Positions 1 to 10,074 of a stretch of DNA of 64,000 nt are shown one piece after another (within the stretch, counting starts at the first letter, position 1; every line of letters begins with the position of its first letter). The position numbers and the translations under genes are program-made. Source of the stretch: Aurantiochytrium sp. KH105 (taxonomy: Eukaryota > Sar > Bigyra > Thraustochytrida > Thraustochytriidae); NCBI GenBank assembly GCA_003116975.1, contig BGKB01000031.1:372001-436000 (forward strand), given 5' to 3'. The notes below the pieces were generated by a model. The model was not told where the DNA came from and did no database searches. It worked only from the letters and a program-made list of their open reading frames with translations.

Positions 1-1
1 C

Positions 2-691
2 ACCTCCTTCGCTACGGACGGCGAAGAACCCATGGCTGTCTTTCGCGAGCGCAACGAGACCGCCTTTGAGTCTTTGCAAATCATGCTCCCCATCTACTAC
101 AGCATCTACCTCTTCTTCTCGCTTCTCCTCTTTGTCAAGGCGCAGATTAATATGCGTTGCCGTTGTTCGCTGCGCGCACCGCTCCTCCTTGTGGTACCCC
201 TGTCCGTCCTGATCCACTATTATCGTGCCGTGTGGCTTCCATCGATGCGCGACGAGAAGCCGAAAATGGAGTCCGTGTACTGGGCGGCCTACGCAGGTGC
301 CTTTTTGCTACAATTTGGACTCATCACCTGCTGCGCCAAGGCTCCCGGGAAAAAGGAGGATGATCTCGAACTTCCCCTCCTCTCCGCCAAGACTGCAGGA
401 CGTGCCCACGGTCACCGCGTCGCGGAAGCCCAAGAGTCCCAGGAAGGCCACGTCATTAATGTCTCTGCCGACGTCCTCGGTCCCGAAGATGTCACTGAAT
501 CCCTCACCGAAGGCGCGGAGCGCGTGCGCGACAAAGCGAGCGCTATTGCAGAATCCTTCAAGACAGGCCGCTCCGTAAAGGATATTGAGTCTGACCAGCG
601 CAAGTCTAAAAAGTCCACCAAGAAGAAGAAAAAGAAGAAACAGCCCTCGACTGACGATCTTGAGTCTCTGGAGGACCGCAAGGTTGACTAA
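2..691 (+). CDS. C-terminal part of a multipass membrane protein (5' end outside window)
   Basis: The reading frame is open from the left edge, so the first in-frame ATG (position 32) may be internal; I treat this as the 3' part of a larger gene. About 230 residues are visible. Counted from that ATG there are three hydrophobic segments, near residues 18-37, 49-69 and 82-101, followed by a hydrophilic cytosolic-looking tail of about 115 residues. The tail ends in a lysine-rich run just before an acidic terminus. No family signature is recognisable, so no function is assigned. It could be the last three helices of a receptor, transporter or TMEM-type protein. That the frame codes is supported by hydrophobic segments alternating with charged loops. 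Confidence 0.6.
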   Translation, partial: TSFATDGEEPMAVFRERNETAFESLQIMLPIYYSIYLFFSLLLFVKAQINMRCRCSLRAPLLLVVPLSVLIHYYRAVWLPSMRDEKPKMESVYWAAYAGAFLLQFGLITCCAKAPGKKEDDLELPLLSAKTAGRAHGHRVAEAQESQEGHVINVSADVLGPEDVTESLTEGAERVRDKASAIAESFKTGRSVKDIESDQRKSKKSTKKKKKKKQPSTDDLESLEDRKVD

Positions 692-1138
692 AAGGTTGAT
701 AGGGACCGTGCTGATCTCTGTAGCGAGAGCGATCAGTGGTCGACGGCTAGTCTGTCCAAACCTGAACCACTCCGAATCCCCAGGCTACTCATTCATCATC
801 TCGAAAATAAAACATGATAGAGACGTTTCTGTGTTCTTTCGCTTCTCTTGTTTTAGTGAAGAGCATGCCGATGAGATCAACATCATCGGAGTCTCTTCCT
901 TGCTACCTCTCTTCTTTCTTTTCGCGTATCATTGCTGGGCGTACTTGTTCACCATGGCCGAAATTTGTAGGTCGCTTTCTTTTCATTTCTTGTTGACTTC
1001 CGTGCCACGTAGCCATCCGCGTCGCGTCCGACTAGTCCTTATCTCAACTTTTTGCTCATCTGGTACTATATAGTATACCAAGAAGATCACCATCAAATTG
1101 CATGCTTTGCTTACTTTACTCACTTTGCTCATTCTTTT

Positions 1139-1160
1139 CTTGCTTGCTTGCTTGCTTGCT
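1139..1160. repeat. (CTTG)n microsatellite
   Basis: About five tandem CTTG units. The same tetranucleotide (CAAG on the other strand) recurs in the flanks of several other genes in this window. Confidence 0.9.
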
Positions 1161-1730
1161 CACTTGCCTTTGAAAAGGGGGGGAAATCCATCTTTGCTGC
1201 TGTCACATCCATCTCGCACGAAGAAAAGTCCTGGCTGGGACCATTCCAATCGGCGGCACGTCCCCCTGCCGCAGCCGTGTCAATCAATTAAGTCTGCCCG
1301 GAAAGGAAAAAGATCCGCAAATCGAACGAAGGACCGAATGGAAATGCTCTGCGCCCCCGCGCAACCACCCACTCGCCAGACAGCTCTAGTTCCTATTGAA
1401 TGTCAACTGTCAGTCCTGCAGCTCTTCTCGGCGCTCTCGCGCGCCGTCTCGCGTACCGCGCACTTCGGCCTTTCTTCGAGGCACCCAATGGCGGTACCTT
1501 TGGAAGAAATTTTACCCGAGACATCTCGGTCCCCTAAATCTACTAGGTCAAACTTCGGGACGACTCGTTTCCTACTCCCAGTATGCTCCCCCGGGAAAAC
1601 AAGAAGCGGACCCGCGAGCGCCGGCCGGGTCCAGATCTTCCAACTTTCAAAACACGATCAATCTGCAAATCGCCAACTCGAGACCACGGAGCTGCCGCGC
1701 GCAGAGCTCTGCTTGCCTGCGTGTCTGCGT

Positions 1731-1760
1731 GCTCGCTCGCTCGCTCGCTCGCTTGCTTGC
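1731..1760. repeat. (GCTC)n/(GCTT)n microsatellite
   Basis: Tandem GCTC units pass into GCTT units about 180 bp upstream of the chosen F-box/LRR start codon. Confidence 0.9.
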
Positions 1761-1938
1761 GCTGCCCGCCCGCGCTGCTCGCAGACGCTAGGGGCGCTGC
1801 CTGCTCCGCGCGACCCCGCCGGCCTCCGGCGCGGCGTCCGTCCCTGTTCTCTTGCTCGCCAGGAGGGCGATCACAGCAGATTGCCGGCACCATTCCCCGC
1901 CGGGCAGCCCCAGACGCGAAGCCTGCGAGAAAACCACG

Positions 1939-4479
1939 ATGCCGAACAGGAGCGGCGGCGGCGCCACCGGCGCCACCGTCGCCAAGCTGAACGCCCTCGC
2001 TGCAGACAAGAGCGGCAAGAGCGACAAGCGCAAGCTGCTAATGTCCGGCGAGAGACACAACGTGGCGTTCATGACGGCCCTGCTGGCGGGCCTCGTGGCA
2101 CCGCGCTTCTTTAGCCTGCCCGACAAGGTCGCAGAGGACACCGTAATCAGTTTCCTCAGTCTCCGCGACGCCATGATCGTGCGCACGGCCTCTACACAGC
2201 TCCGCGCTCTCGTGGAAGCCTCGCTCGCCCGACGCACGGTCGTCGATATTTCGCGAGTCAGCGCTTCCGACGAGGATATCGTCGCGCTTCTCAACATGTG
2301 CCCCGCGGCCGAGACTCTGACCTTGCGCGAAAACATCTTTGCTGGACCTGACTTCGGACGTGCGCTCAGCCCCAATCTCCGTAGACTCGAAATTGTGAAC
2401 TGTCCCGAACTCCGGGTCTCCTCCACGCCCTCGTCCGAGGAGCCCCCCATGGCAAAAATTCTTGCGCATTGCCGAGACCTCGAGATTCTCATCTCCAACG
2501 CAATGTGCGATCGCGCTCTTCGCGCGCTCGCAGACGCATGCGGACCATCGCTTCGCGAGGTCTCCTGCCGTGAGTCGGGCCACCATGTCACCGGCGCAGG
2601 TGTCCTCAATCTCGTCCAGGCGAGTCCACGCCTGCGCGCGCTCGATCTTTCGTGGTGCGCAATGGGCGACGAGCATTTTCAAACCATCGCAGGTGTGCCA
2701 AGTGTGCGGGAGCGGCTCCAAGTCCTCGACATTTCCGGATGCTGTGATGTCCGCGAGCCCTCCCAGCAGCGGCGCCCATATACCTTGACCGAGGAGGGCG
2801 TAGCACTGGGCATCCTGCGCATGCACGCATTGCGCCAATTTGCCTGCGACGGACTTTTCCCCGAAGGCCCGCTCTTTTTCGCCCTGTCGGAACATCGAGG
2901 ATTTCCTCTCGACCTAGATCCCAACTCGACCCGCACAGGTGTCGCGCTGGTACGGTCGACTCTGTCTGCGCTACGTTTTGGTGACTGCCCCCGGCTTGAC
3001 TCCGGCGAGCAGCTTCGCCGCTTCGCTCATGCAGTCGGCCCCAATCTGCGTGTTCTCGAACTCAAGGGCTGCAAGGAGATCTCCGATATTGGCGGGCTCT
3101 GCGAACTCGCCAAGGCCTCTCCGCAGCTCGAGGAAATTTGCTTAAGCGGCTGCATTGGGGCTTCGAACCTCTTCATGCAGACGCTTGCTTCCTCTTGCCC
3201 GCGTCTCCGCAAGGCTGCCTTTCGCCGCGTTGAGCGGCTCTCCGACGTCGGTGTGGAAGCCCTCGTGAGTGGTTGCCACGCCCTCGAGTACGTCGATCTT
3301 TCTGGCTGCCTTGGTATCACGGACCGCGGCCTTCAGCATCTCATGCAATGTACAAACCTGCAAACTCTGCTTATTTATTGCTGCAGCGCCATCACCGACC
3401 ACGGCTTCCTCCGTGCGCTGGGCATCGAGGCCTCCACTGTCGAGCTCGAGGTCGCCCCTCAAGCCGGTACAGAGGAGGCGCTCTCCGAGGCGGCCACAGC
3501 GGCTGCAACTTTTTCGCTCTTCACCGATAAATCCGCGGTCAAGGCGCCTGTGGCGTGGCCCCGCTTGGTACACCTTGATCTGAGCTGGTGCTTCCACATT
3601 TCTGCGCCTTGCTTTCTGGCAATCATGCAGCGCCTTCCGAACCTGCGCAAGCTCTCCATGGAAGGCTTTGACCATTTCACTTCCAAGGATCTTGCCCGGA
3701 TCCAGTGTTTTGGGCCCCGGGTTGTGATCGAAGCCAGTCACCATGCTGACGATGCGATGGAGCGTCATATTCAGCATCTTCACCGTCTTAACATGGTCGA
3801 CGACAAACGTAGTCTGTCCGGATCACGCCAACGCGCGCGCTCGGCCGACTCGACGCAAATGTCGCCCAAGCTTGCTGCCTCGTCAGCCACCAGCCCCACG
3901 GCCAAAAGAGCTGCGGGACCCAAAAAAGGGTTGCGTCGCAAGGGCTCAGGTGACTTTGCGCATCATATCACGCTTTATCAGCCTGTTCCTCATACCGTGG
4001 GAAGCCCTCGTGCGCGCGCACGCAACCGCGCGGCCTCGCTGTCCTCGCCCAAACATAATTTGGCGCTGGACCTGCTTTTGCCGCCCCCGGCGCTTCCCGT
4101 CGTCGATACAGAGCGACGCTGCGAGATTGACACGACTCGCGTTCTTTCGTCACCGCAGCGCATCGGACCCAATGGTGCGCACCTTGTGCGTCGCGTATCC
4201 CTGGAAGATCTCGAGGCCATGGAAAGCCCGATTGGACCTGGAGATCTGCTACAAGCGCGTCCCCGAGCATACTCGGAGGCCCTTACGGGGGAAAGTGTCC
4301 CTGATGCAAAGGTAACCTTGGGTCGAGCTAGTTCTTTCCGTTCAAGCTCAAGTGGAACTTTTTTGGGCGAATCTCGCGGCGAGACGCTGAGCAGAGATCA
4401 TGGAAATCTATGCCGGCGCCGTTTCGGTGACGATCAGCAGGACCTCTCCCGCCTCAGTGCCTTTGCTGCTGCAAAGTGA
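1939..4479 (+). CDS. F-box and leucine-rich-repeat protein (FBXL/AMN1 type)
   Basis: Predicted substrate-recognition subunit of an SCF (Skp1-Cullin-F-box) ubiquitin ligase. An F-box-like segment lies near residues 58-100, beginning with the LPDKV stretch. It is followed by a long series of cysteine-containing LRRs (about residues 105-600) with repeated phrases such as LDLSWC, LDISGC, LELKGC and VDLSGCLGIT, typical of FBXL2/FBXL20 and AMN1 proteins. The last ~225 residues are Ser/Arg/Pro-rich, look disordered and hold possible phosphosites. I chose the ATG at 1939 (846 aa) because it has purines in good context; an in-frame ATG at 1852 would add 29 unconserved residues. No intron is needed. 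The gene converges on the DEP/polycystin gene with about 250 bp between stops. The family call is firm; the degradation substrate cannot be read from sequence. Confidence 0.88.
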   Translation: MPNRSGGGATGATVAKLNALAADKSGKSDKRKLLMSGERHNVAFMTALLAGLVAPRFFSLPDKVAEDTVISFLSLRDAMIVRTASTQLRALVEASLARRTVVDISRVSASDEDIVALLNMCPAAETLTLRENIFAGPDFGRALSPNLRRLEIVNCPELRVSSTPSSEEPPMAKILAHCRDLEILISNAMCDRALRALADACGPSLREVSCRESGHHVTGAGVLNLVQASPRLRALDLSWCAMGDEHFQTIAGVPSVRERLQVLDISGCCDVREPSQQRRPYTLTEEGVALGILRMHALRQFACDGLFPEGPLFFALSEHRGFPLDLDPNSTRTGVALVRSTLSALRFGDCPRLDSGEQLRRFAHAVGPNLRVLELKGCKEISDIGGLCELAKASPQLEEICLSGCIGASNLFMQTLASSCPRLRKAAFRRVERLSDVGVEALVSGCHALEYVDLSGCLGITDRGLQHLMQCTNLQTLLIYCCSAITDHGFLRALGIEASTVELEVAPQAGTEEALSEAATAAATFSLFTDKSAVKAPVAWPRLVHLDLSWCFHISAPCFLAIMQRLPNLRKLSMEGFDHFTSKDLARIQCFGPRVVIEASHHADDAMERHIQHLHRLNMVDDKRSLSGSRQRARSADSTQMSPKLAASSATSPTAKRAAGPKKGLRRKGSGDFAHHITLYQPVPHTVGSPRARARNRAASLSSPKHNLALDLLLPPPALPVVDTERRCEIDTTRVLSSPQRIGPNGAHLVRRVSLEDLEAMESPIGPGDLLQARPRAYSEALTGESVPDAKVTLGRASSFRSSSSGTFLGESRGETLSRDHGNLCRRRFGDDQQDLSRLSAFAAAK

Positions 4480-4727
4480 GGCAATTAGCGGGAGCGGATG
4501 AAACGAGATCGACCGCAAGGTTGCGTCTCGCCCTCGCTTACTTTATTGTTACTTTATTTACAAAACAAAAGCTAACTTCTTTTTTCATTTTCAAAAGTTT
4601 ATCACAAGGGTCCAGGGCATGGCACCTGCGCAAGAGAAAAGTTTCGGTTATGCGGACTTGCTCAAGTCGATCGATCGAGTATAAGCCATACGGCAAAAGG
4701 ATGAACGAGAACAATACTACGAAAATA

Positions 4728-7700
4728 TCATTCATTATCTTTCACGAGAACCATGCGAGATCCGCTGACGAGAGCGCTGTCTCTGCGAAATTCAAGGTCC
4801 GCTTCAGGAACAATCTTTGTGGGCACGAGACGATTCCGTTTCGGGCCCTCTGAAGCACGTAAGAGACGGGTTTCGGCTGCGAGTTCGTCAAAAGAATACG
4901 CCTTGGCCACCTCGTCGCTCTCACCCATCATTTCAGGCATCCATTGCCCGGCACGCTTCATCGAATACAGAGAGTCCGAGCCCGAAGTCGCAAGAGGTTC
5001 TCGCCTCATCGAGTGCAAAATCTCCTTGTCCGTCGCAGATGAGCGCACAAGGGGCCCGTTGGCTCGAGACGAGGCATCCGGGCTTCGCGTCAACCACACC
5101 TTGAGCGTTTCGAGTTCGCTTGCGGCCTCATCCGTGTACATGTGTCGCTTGAGCTCATTGTTGAGAGCGTATTCTTGCTTTTTTTGGTGCTGGAAGGACT
5201 CCAACATCAGCGCCTGGAAGAGGGAGAGGAGCACGAAGATCGAGAAGAAGAGATAAAAACCAAGCAACAAGAATCCTGTTGTCCCTGTGAGTAAACTTGG
5301 AACCGCACTTGCGTGAAAGGACTTCCACGGCGCTCCACCAAACATGGACCCGAAAAAGGTCATTGCTGACATCGTTGGACTCTTGAACTCGGGTGCTGAG
5401 GATTGCATGATGGCATATGCGGACATGGAGAACGCCACAAAATTTCCAAGGAACGAAAGTACAATGATCTCCACCTCTCTGCTCACACCCCCAAGTGTTC
5501 GCATAATCACGGCGAAAATGTCGTATCTCGCGCCGCCAAGCTTGGCCATGAGCCCTACACATGTAAAGAACATTGCTGCTACCAGACACGTGTGCGACGC
5601 GTTGCCGGCATTAAAGAGATACTCAAAGGGGTCGTGCGCATATTGGGAGTCTTCTTGGGAACGCGCGTGCCACGCGTTTCCAGATTCCACAACACCCTCC
5701 AAGTATTCGCGCTGTCGGGCAGTGTGCTCAGCATGCAGCACAAGACCCACCAAAGATAAGACCACTCGCGACATCATGCTGGCCGATCGAAGCGAGCGCA
5801 TGTAGCGCCCTTGCGTGTACCACGCGGCCACAGCATACTCAATAACACAGAGAGACCAAGCGATCCAAAGGAGCCCCGTGGCCCAGTGTTGGTGCTCGAG
5901 TTCTATTGCTGAGGTTCGAACGACAACCTCATTGCGCACGGGACCCATGTGGGCCAGGGCGCGAATGACTGCTACCGTGGGCGGTTGGGTCTGCGCAGAA
6001 AGGATCACAAGTTGAAGCGCAAGCCGGCTCGGTTGCAGGTGGTCGGGTTGCTCTCCCATTTTCTGGAACATATCTGAATTGGCCATTTGGCTCGCGCTTC
6101 CTGTATAGTTGTTTGCTTGCCAAAGCATCGTGCGACGGGAAGAGAAGTTGTCAATGTGTACCAGGCCGCTCGTCGTAGCTCGCGAATCGCGAAAGCAAGG
6201 AATCGCATCAATCTGTGTGAGATTCTCGCCCTGAAATCCTGCAATGCTCGCAGCGCGAGCACGAAAGTTTCGTTCCGACACTGCGTCTGTGGTGCAATCC
6301 ACAGCTTCCGGAACCGAAACCAATAAGGTGGGGTAGTCGATGAGCGCAAAGTGTCGACCGAGCCAAGGGAATCCAGGCTCAAGCATCGAATCCTCAAGCC
6401 AGCGGGCAAAGTCGGAAATGGTGCTAAGATGATCGAATTGACTCTGCGTAAAAGTGTCCTGGATCCCGGACGTGAGAGCAAGTGTCGAGGTCACACCCAG
6501 AGAAACCTCGAGAACAAGTGCAATTGCCATGAACACGTGCACAAACTTGGAGAGCAACTTGAGTCCTCGTGACAGCGGTGTCATAGGAGCGTGCGAGAGC
6601 CGTGCGGCAGCCCCACTGAGCTGCGCGAGAAGGCAGAGAGCCCGACGTTGCGCTTCGCGCTGACTGATTTTGCCCACAACATCAATGGGTTTATTTGGAT
6701 CGTATACCACAGGATCGTAATTTTGACTGTGATTTCCGCCAAAACCGTATGTGAGGCTCCCAAAACCACCAATGCTCCCTGTCGGAAAGACGTTGGAGCT
6801 CTGACTCGGATCAAAGGGACGCAACTTGACGATGCTTCGATTGTCGTCGAGAGCATTGTCAATGTCGTGGACGTTGAGGGTGCGAGCCGACCTGGAAAAC
6901 GCAGACGAGGCCGTGGTCCGTTCTACGATTGGCTGTTTCGATGGAGCAAAAAACCCCGGAGGGGTGGCAGAGCCTGCTCGTGGAATAACCTCAATGCGTT
7001 TTTTCTCGAGCAGCCTGTCCAGCAAGTAGCGCGCCTTGGTATCGTGGCAATCTTGCACGAGATCTTTGATAATCGTGACGCTCTCTCCGACGCTAAGGTG
7101 TGCGACCTTGCGGGCGTCCTTTTGTCTGTCATATTCCTTGGAGAAGCGGTTCACAAAATGTTCGAGAAGCCTACCTCGAAGGTTGATGTTACCGCAATAG
7201 GTGTCCTTGTGCTGGCATAGAGCGTGTGCGCTGTCGAGGAAGCGGGCGCTCCCATTGACATTGTAGATGTAACCCTCGTCCAAGAGTTGTTGCGCAATCT
7301 GTATGGCTCTTTCGCGCGGATAAACGTTGCGCACTGACACGCACCAGTCCACAAGCTCCGATGCGACAAAGCAGTGCTTGATGAGCTTTCCGTACGCGAT
7401 TCTGTCCTTGAGCTTTGGGCCCGAGTTGTCGCGAAGCTGGCGATGCAGCAGATTGAGGTCCGAAGGCGCCACGAGCAAGTTCACGGTATAAGGGTGCGCC
7501 ACCCGGAATAAGAGATTCCGGCTGTTCTCGAAGGGTTTAAAGCGCTGCGTTCCGTGCGAAATGAGGCCTCGTGTCCACATTTCTTCGCAGATGAGCACGG
7601 CGAGGTGCTCCGTTGTTCCGTACGTTTTCATGATCCACTGCACAAGCTCGCTCGCAACAAAGCATGCCTTGACGACATACCGCCCGACCCTGCGATCAGC

Positions 7701-7844
7701 AATATCGACCCCGCCATTTCTCTGCATGCGGATCGCAAGTTGTTGGATCTCGAATTGTACTTTATCACGCTCCTCCAGACGCTTGCGCACCGCCACCTCC
7801 TCCTCATTGCGAGCCTCGATGCATATGCCACGCAGATTCTTCAT
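4728..7844 (-). CDS. Two DEP domains fused to a polycystin-like (PKD/TRPP) cation channel
   Basis: Predicted 1038-residue membrane channel. The N-terminal half is cytosolic and carries two DEP domains (about residues 36-115 and 120-215), each with the CFVASELV core followed by Trp, as in Dishevelled/Egl-10/Pleckstrin modules that bind membranes or GPCR partners. A linker of ~200 residues leads to a hydrophobic segment near 430. A ~170-residue extracytosolic loop follows, as in polycystins, then five further hydrophobic segments. Between the last two, the motif TFFGSMFGG lies at the pore-helix position. The final helix ends FQALMLESFQ, matching in layout the S6 end of PKD2 channels. The acidic residue of the PKD2 selectivity filter appears to be Gly here. 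A single exon reads without breaks. TRPML or another TRP-like channel is the alternative for the channel half. Confidence 0.72.
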   Translation of the reverse strand: MKNLRGICIEARNEEEVAVRKRLEERDKVQFEIQQLAIRMQRNGGVDIADRRVGRYVVKACFVASELVQWIMKTYGTTEHLAVLICEEMWTRGLISHGTQRFKPFENSRNLLFRVAHPYTVNLLVAPSDLNLLHRQLRDNSGPKLKDRIAYGKLIKHCFVASELVDWCVSVRNVYPRERAIQIAQQLLDEGYIYNVNGSARFLDSAHALCQHKDTYCGNINLRGRLLEHFVNRFSKEYDRQKDARKVAHLSVGESVTIIKDLVQDCHDTKARYLLDRLLEKKRIEVIPRAGSATPPGFFAPSKQPIVERTTASSAFSRSARTLNVHDIDNALDDNRSIVKLRPFDPSQSSNVFPTGSIGGFGSLTYGFGGNHSQNYDPVVYDPNKPIDVVGKISQREAQRRALCLLAQLSGAAARLSHAPMTPLSRGLKLLSKFVHVFMAIALVLEVSLGVTSTLALTSGIQDTFTQSQFDHLSTISDFARWLEDSMLEPGFPWLGRHFALIDYPTLLVSVPEAVDCTTDAVSERNFRARAASIAGFQGENLTQIDAIPCFRDSRATTSGLVHIDNFSSRRTMLWQANNYTGSASQMANSDMFQKMGEQPDHLQPSRLALQLVILSAQTQPPTVAVIRALAHMGPVRNEVVVRTSAIELEHQHWATGLLWIAWSLCVIEYAVAAWYTQGRYMRSLRSASMMSRVVLSLVGLVLHAEHTARQREYLEGVVESGNAWHARSQEDSQYAHDPFEYLFNAGNASHTCLVAAMFFTCVGLMAKLGGARYDIFAVIMRTLGGVSREVEIIVLSFLGNFVAFSMSAYAIMQSSAPEFKSPTMSAMTFFGSMFGGAPWKSFHASAVPSLLTGTTGFLLLGFYLFFSIFVLLSLFQALMLESFQHQKKQEYALNNELKRHMYTDEAASELETLKVWLTRSPDASSRANGPLVRSSATDKEILHSMRREPLATSGSDSLYSMKRAGQWMPEMMGESDEVAKAYSFDELAAETRLLRASEGPKRNRLVPTKIVPEADLEFRRDSALVSGSRMVLVKDNE

Positions 7845-8851
7845 GGGACCAATTAAAATCGAGCGATCGATCGATCAATCTCGCGGCGCCGGCTGCGGCG
7901 CCCGAGCCGAAGCCGCTTTGCTCTCCAATGCTTTCAAGTTGCTCTACAATGCTTTGCTCTCCCATGCTTCCCTCTTCTATGGTGCGCTTTCTGGGGGTCA
8001 GTCAGCATAGCTTCTGCGGCGAGCCGTTGATGCGAGTCGTGCCCGGCCGCGGCGGCTCCTCGATCCGGATCGAAAGCGCTTGTGCGGTAGAGGGAAAGTG
8101 GAGGAAGATGACCGTTCCACCGCATTTGATACCACCGGTCCGCAGGAGCACACAATCGATGAATGAAAATAGGTCATGGCGGTTGGTCGGTCATCTTCGA
8201 GTTGTGTGGGGTCGACGCGCGGCCGCCAGCGGTGCGGCCGTCAACGTTTCTGTTATAGGAAAAGGTACTATAGGTATAGATCGAATAGAGACAGCGCAGA
8301 CACACCCGTTGCATCGCATCGCATCGCATCGCATCGCATCGTATTGCATCGCATCGCATCATACTGCATCTCATTGCATCGCATTGCATCCACAGGTTCG
8401 GTCGGTCATGCGGGCGGGCGGGCGGTCGGGCGGTCACCTTTCGCATCGATTGGGAATGACGTGGGTGTGTGAATAAAGAGAAACGTGCACCAGATTTGCC
8501 CGATGCAGCAGCGCAAGTTGAGAAGCGTCCGCGGCGGTCCTTGCTATGACTGTAACTTAAGGAGGAAGACATGGCGCCGTCGCAACGATCACAACAAACA
8601 GATTCCCCTCTGCTTTCGGTTAGGTTTGGGGTTAGGTTAGGTTCGCTGGGCCTGCGGCTCCGCTGCCACTGCAGCGGCAGAAGCAGAAGAGCCAAGCAGC
8701 AAGCACGCGTGCAGGAGGCGAGCGAGCGAGTGTGAGTGCGACGCGGGCGGGCCAGGCGAGGGAGGGCGACAGCGAGCCAACTAACCCGGGGACCTCGGAA
8801 ACCCTTGGCCTGGACAAAGGTCGGCGCAGGGAGAGCGAAACGAAAGGCACC
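7845..8851. other. Divergent intergenic region between the DEP-channel and NDUFA8 genes
   Basis: Promoter-bearing space of about 1 kb between two divergent genes. It holds a GATC-rich tract at 7864-7879 about 20 bp upstream of the channel start, a GCATC pentanucleotide array at 8311-8390 and a TTAGG-like run at 8618-8643. I see no convincing coding region. Confidence 0.6.
8311..8390. repeat. (GCATC)n pentanucleotide array, imperfect
   Basis: About sixteen 5-bp units, the first six perfect GCATC and the rest with substitutions (GTATT, ATACT, GCATT). A related GCATT array lies at 59265-59294. Confidence 0.92.
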
Positions 8852-9270
8852 ATGAGCGAGGGCGTCTCGACCAAGTACATGGCGCTGCTGGCTGCCGCGC
8901 CTGCCATCTCGGACAACTGCTTGGACCAGAACAGGGCCTTCATCAAGTGCAAGCAGAAGGACGGCAACCCCGCTGCCTGCCTCTCAGAAGGCGAGAAGGT
9001 CACCGCTTGCGCGCTCAAGGTGTAAGTGAATGGAGGATTCTACCAAAGAAAAAACAAAACAAATCGGCACCATACTGACGAACTAACTCATGACTGACTG
9101 ATCGACGATTGACATTGTGTAGCCTGCGTCGCTGCGAAGAGAAGTGCGGTGAACCATTCTTCAAGTATCAAAAGTGCCTCGAGCTCAACAGCCGTCAGTT
9201 CAACCGCTGCCGCGAGGAGCAAAAGGCATTCGAAGTTTGCTTCGCCGCCGAGGATGTTGAGGAGAACTAG
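8852..9270 (+). CDS. NDUFA8: NADH dehydrogenase (complex I) 1 alpha subcomplex subunit 8, two exons
   Basis: Accessory subunit of mitochondrial complex I on the intermembrane-space side. Exons are 8852-9021 and 9123-9270; the 101-bp intron has donor GTAAGT and acceptor TGTAG, and joining gives 105 residues. The protein is built of twin-cysteine CHCH motifs (CLDQNRAFIKC, CLSEGEKVTAC, CEEKCGEPFF, CLELNSRQFNRC, then CREEQ and a late VCF), the pattern of NDUFA8/PGIV imported by the MIA40 disulfide relay. The stretch EGEKVTACAL is close to the equivalent of animal NDUFA8. It is shorter than the ~170-residue animal protein, lacking the C-terminal tail. The ATG at 8852 has ACC just before it. Other CHCH proteins (COX19, CHCHD) are less likely because two double-CX9C-like units are present. 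Confidence 0.85.
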
Positions 9271-10074
9271 GTTGGCCTATCCCTGCCTTGCAAGTCTAGA
9301 GTCTTGTCATCGGCCCTTAAAATTCCGCCGAAGGATTCATAGATCATGCTAGCTAGCCCTTCCTCGCTCGAGGAAAGCCCTGAACGAAGAGGCAGCTAGC
9401 TATACTAGCTAGCGAGTCTCCTTCTTGCCCCCATTTTACACACACTTAACACATGTAGCCAGCCAGCGGTCCCGAGGCTTGGCTATCCGGCCTACGAGCT
9501 AGCTGCCGGACTCGCTTCTGTGCGCGCGCTTGCTTTTCCGGCGATGCGTCGCTCATCTACATCTACAAGCAAGCGAGTGAGTCCGTTAGCCAAGCTTGCA
9601 AGCTCAGTCAGACATGTCGTCCCGTCCACCTGCCCATTGACTGTCGGGTCCCCACGAATGACCCTTTTGGTGTTCGCTCGCCACACTAGCAGCTAGCTCT
9701 AGAGTAGCGCGTTAGACCGAAAATAAGTTGCAATCGTGACGCTTTATAAATCCGCACCCTCCTTTTCCTTGACTGTGACGCGGCGGATCCTCTTCGTTCT
9801 CGGAACCAGAACGGAACGATCCCGGATCGCAAAAATTACCATCCTCTTCCTCCGTCCAACTCAAAGACACTCACCGTCAGGTTGGCCGAGCAGAGTCTGC
9901 CGACAAACCTTGAACTCATTCCATCTTCGAAGGTATACAGCCCGCCCGTATACCTTTCATTTGGCCACGTACAGCAACGCGCAACTCTTGCACTCACACG
10001 AGCAGGAAAGAAAAGAAAAGAGAAGAAACAGGGAAAAAGTTTACATTCCTGGTAAGGAAAGAAATCGCGAGACC
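9271..10074. other. Intergenic region, NDUFA8 3' side and RNA-repair gene 5' side
   Basis: No gene seen. A set of CTAGCTAG-type short repeats and a small perfect hairpin (TTCCTCG-CT-CGAGGAA) lie around 9347-9415. The frame of the next gene stays open upstream to 9736, but that extension is unconserved-looking and basic, so I regard it as 5' UTR. Confidence 0.55.

Larger units (their letters stand above)
692..1938. other. Intergenic region and 5' flank of the F-box/LRR gene
   Basis: I see no credible gene. Long open frames here are low-complexity products of GC-rich DNA and microsatellites. The region holds a CTTG tetranucleotide run at 1139-1160 and a GCTC/GCTT run at 1731-1760. The last 100 bp are presumably 5' UTR of the F-box/LRR gene. 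Confidence 0.6.

Noticed and set aside
1098-2114. 338-codon frame overlapping the F-box gene start
   Set aside because: Low-complexity Arg/Ser/Ala composition in 5' flank; the F-box frame has clear LRR motifs.
8618-8643. TTAGG-like run resembling telomere repeats
   Set aside because: Only about three imperfect units inside a gene region; too short to call an interstitial telomere.
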